Shown here: positions 14,498 to 14,800 of the stretch, piece after piece
How the letters are laid out: every line of letters begins with the position of its first letter
Position numbering within the stretch: position 1 is the stretch's first letter
NCBI GenBank assembly: GCA_903889795.1
Contig: CAISYW010000063.1
Span: forward strand, 1 to 14,800
Source: an uncultured Chlamydiae bacterium
GTDB taxonomy: Bacteria; Chlamydiota; Chlamydiia; Chlamydiales; SM23-39
Length of the DNA: 14,800 nucleotides
Direction: 5' to 3'
Notes under the pieces: generated by a model
What the model saw: the letters and a program-made list of their open reading frames with translations, nothing else
The model's database searches: none
Told to the model about the DNA's origin: nothing
Made by a program: the position numbers and the translations under genes

Positions 14498-14800
14498 GTG
14501 AATAAAGCTGCTGCATTGCTGATCCGGCATCGAAGCGTTCAGATTCTGCTCATTCTGACGATCTATTTGATGGCCGCCTCTTTTCTTCCAATGGCTGTCC
14601 ACCAAGGCTTTTATACAATCAGCGTTCTGATTAAAGACCTCTTGCTCTGGATACTGCCATTGACGGTGGGGTTTTTTATCGCCCACGCGATCTCTTCTTT
14701 TGAAAAGAGAGCTTCTCTGTTTATCTTTCTCTTGTTTCTTTTTGAGGCGATCTCGAACACGGCTAGCGTGTGGTATAGCTACGGGTGCGCTCATCTTGCC
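14498..14800 (+). CDS. membrane protein, probably dicarboxylate/amino acid:cation symporter (partial)
   Basis: The first 101 residues run off the window edge. From GTG at 14498 the product reads MNKAAALLIRHRSVQILLIL and continues with three hydrophobic segments; SVLIKDLLLWILPLTVGFF, then FIAHAISSFEKRASLFIFLL and EAISNTASVW. The order of a short first helix, an LxLLP-type second helix and an SN-containing third resembles the N-terminus of sodium:dicarboxylate (SDF/DAACS) symporters such as chlamydial GltT, but the diagnostic hairpin loops lie beyond the edge. The start is uncertain: only a weak AGAG lies upstream, no in-frame ATG precedes it back to the stop at 14450, and the next in-frame ATG comes 24 codons later. 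Confidence 0.5.
   Translation, partial: MNKAAALLIRHRSVQILLILTIYLMAASFLPMAVHQGFYTISVLIKDLLLWILPLTVGFFIAHAISSFEKRASLFIFLLFLFEAISNTASVWYSYGCAHLA

Noticed and set aside
14444..14794. Minus-strand frame at the right edge
   Set aside because: The plus-strand frame over the same bases encodes clear membrane helices; the minus frame is low-information and charged with no motif.

Overview
The window looks like chromosomal DNA from a member of the Chlamydiota, most likely an amoeba-associated or other environmental lineage rather than Chlamydia itself. The evidence is a long chlamydial-type serine hydroxymethyltransferase directly followed by clpP (a pair I recall from Chlamydia trachomatis), a CdsZ/CT398-type coiled-coil zinc-ribbon protein, a large SWIM+SNF2 helicase of the kind chlamydiae carry, and an RNase P RNA whose L15 loop lacks GGU. 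These assignments come from reading the sequence and recalling families; no database search was run.

Layout. 1-228: a possible gene tail, its terminator, and the terminator of the next gene on the other strand. 229-5722, all minus strand: in transcription order cdsZ, rnpB, a glycine-rich autotransporter and a RhaT-family transporter. 5895-8063, plus strand: a glyA-clpP operon closed by a strong hairpin. 8151-10640: an accessory patch with an intact HipBA-type toxin-antitoxin pair, a possible protein relic behind hipA, and a broken AAA_14-type ATPase gene. 10712-14437, plus strand: the 1241-residue SWIM/SNF2 helicase. 14498 to the end: the start of a membrane protein, probably a dicarboxylate/amino acid:cation symporter.

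How the parts relate. The glyA-clpP operon (one-carbon metabolism, proteolysis), the rnpB-cdsZ unit (tRNA processing; sigma-54/type III secretion adaptor) and the SNF2 helicase look like core genome. The autotransporter and transporter concern the cell envelope and uptake. The hipBA/ATPase patch lies between two core blocks and carries decayed, duplicated sequence, as expected for an insertion-prone site.

Most interesting points. (1) The ATPase relic is flanked by an inverted duplication of its own 5' end (arms of about 116 nt), and the core differences between arms are all silent in one reading frame. (2) rnpB begins 4 nt after the cdsZ stop codon with no visible promoter of its own. (3) A perfect 11-bp dyad sits exactly where the autotransporter start is decided. 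(4) The autotransporter passenger contains about 280 residues of glycine-rich sequence. I see no complete, clearly new multi-gene system; the hipBA pair with the rearranged ATPase locus is the nearest candidate.
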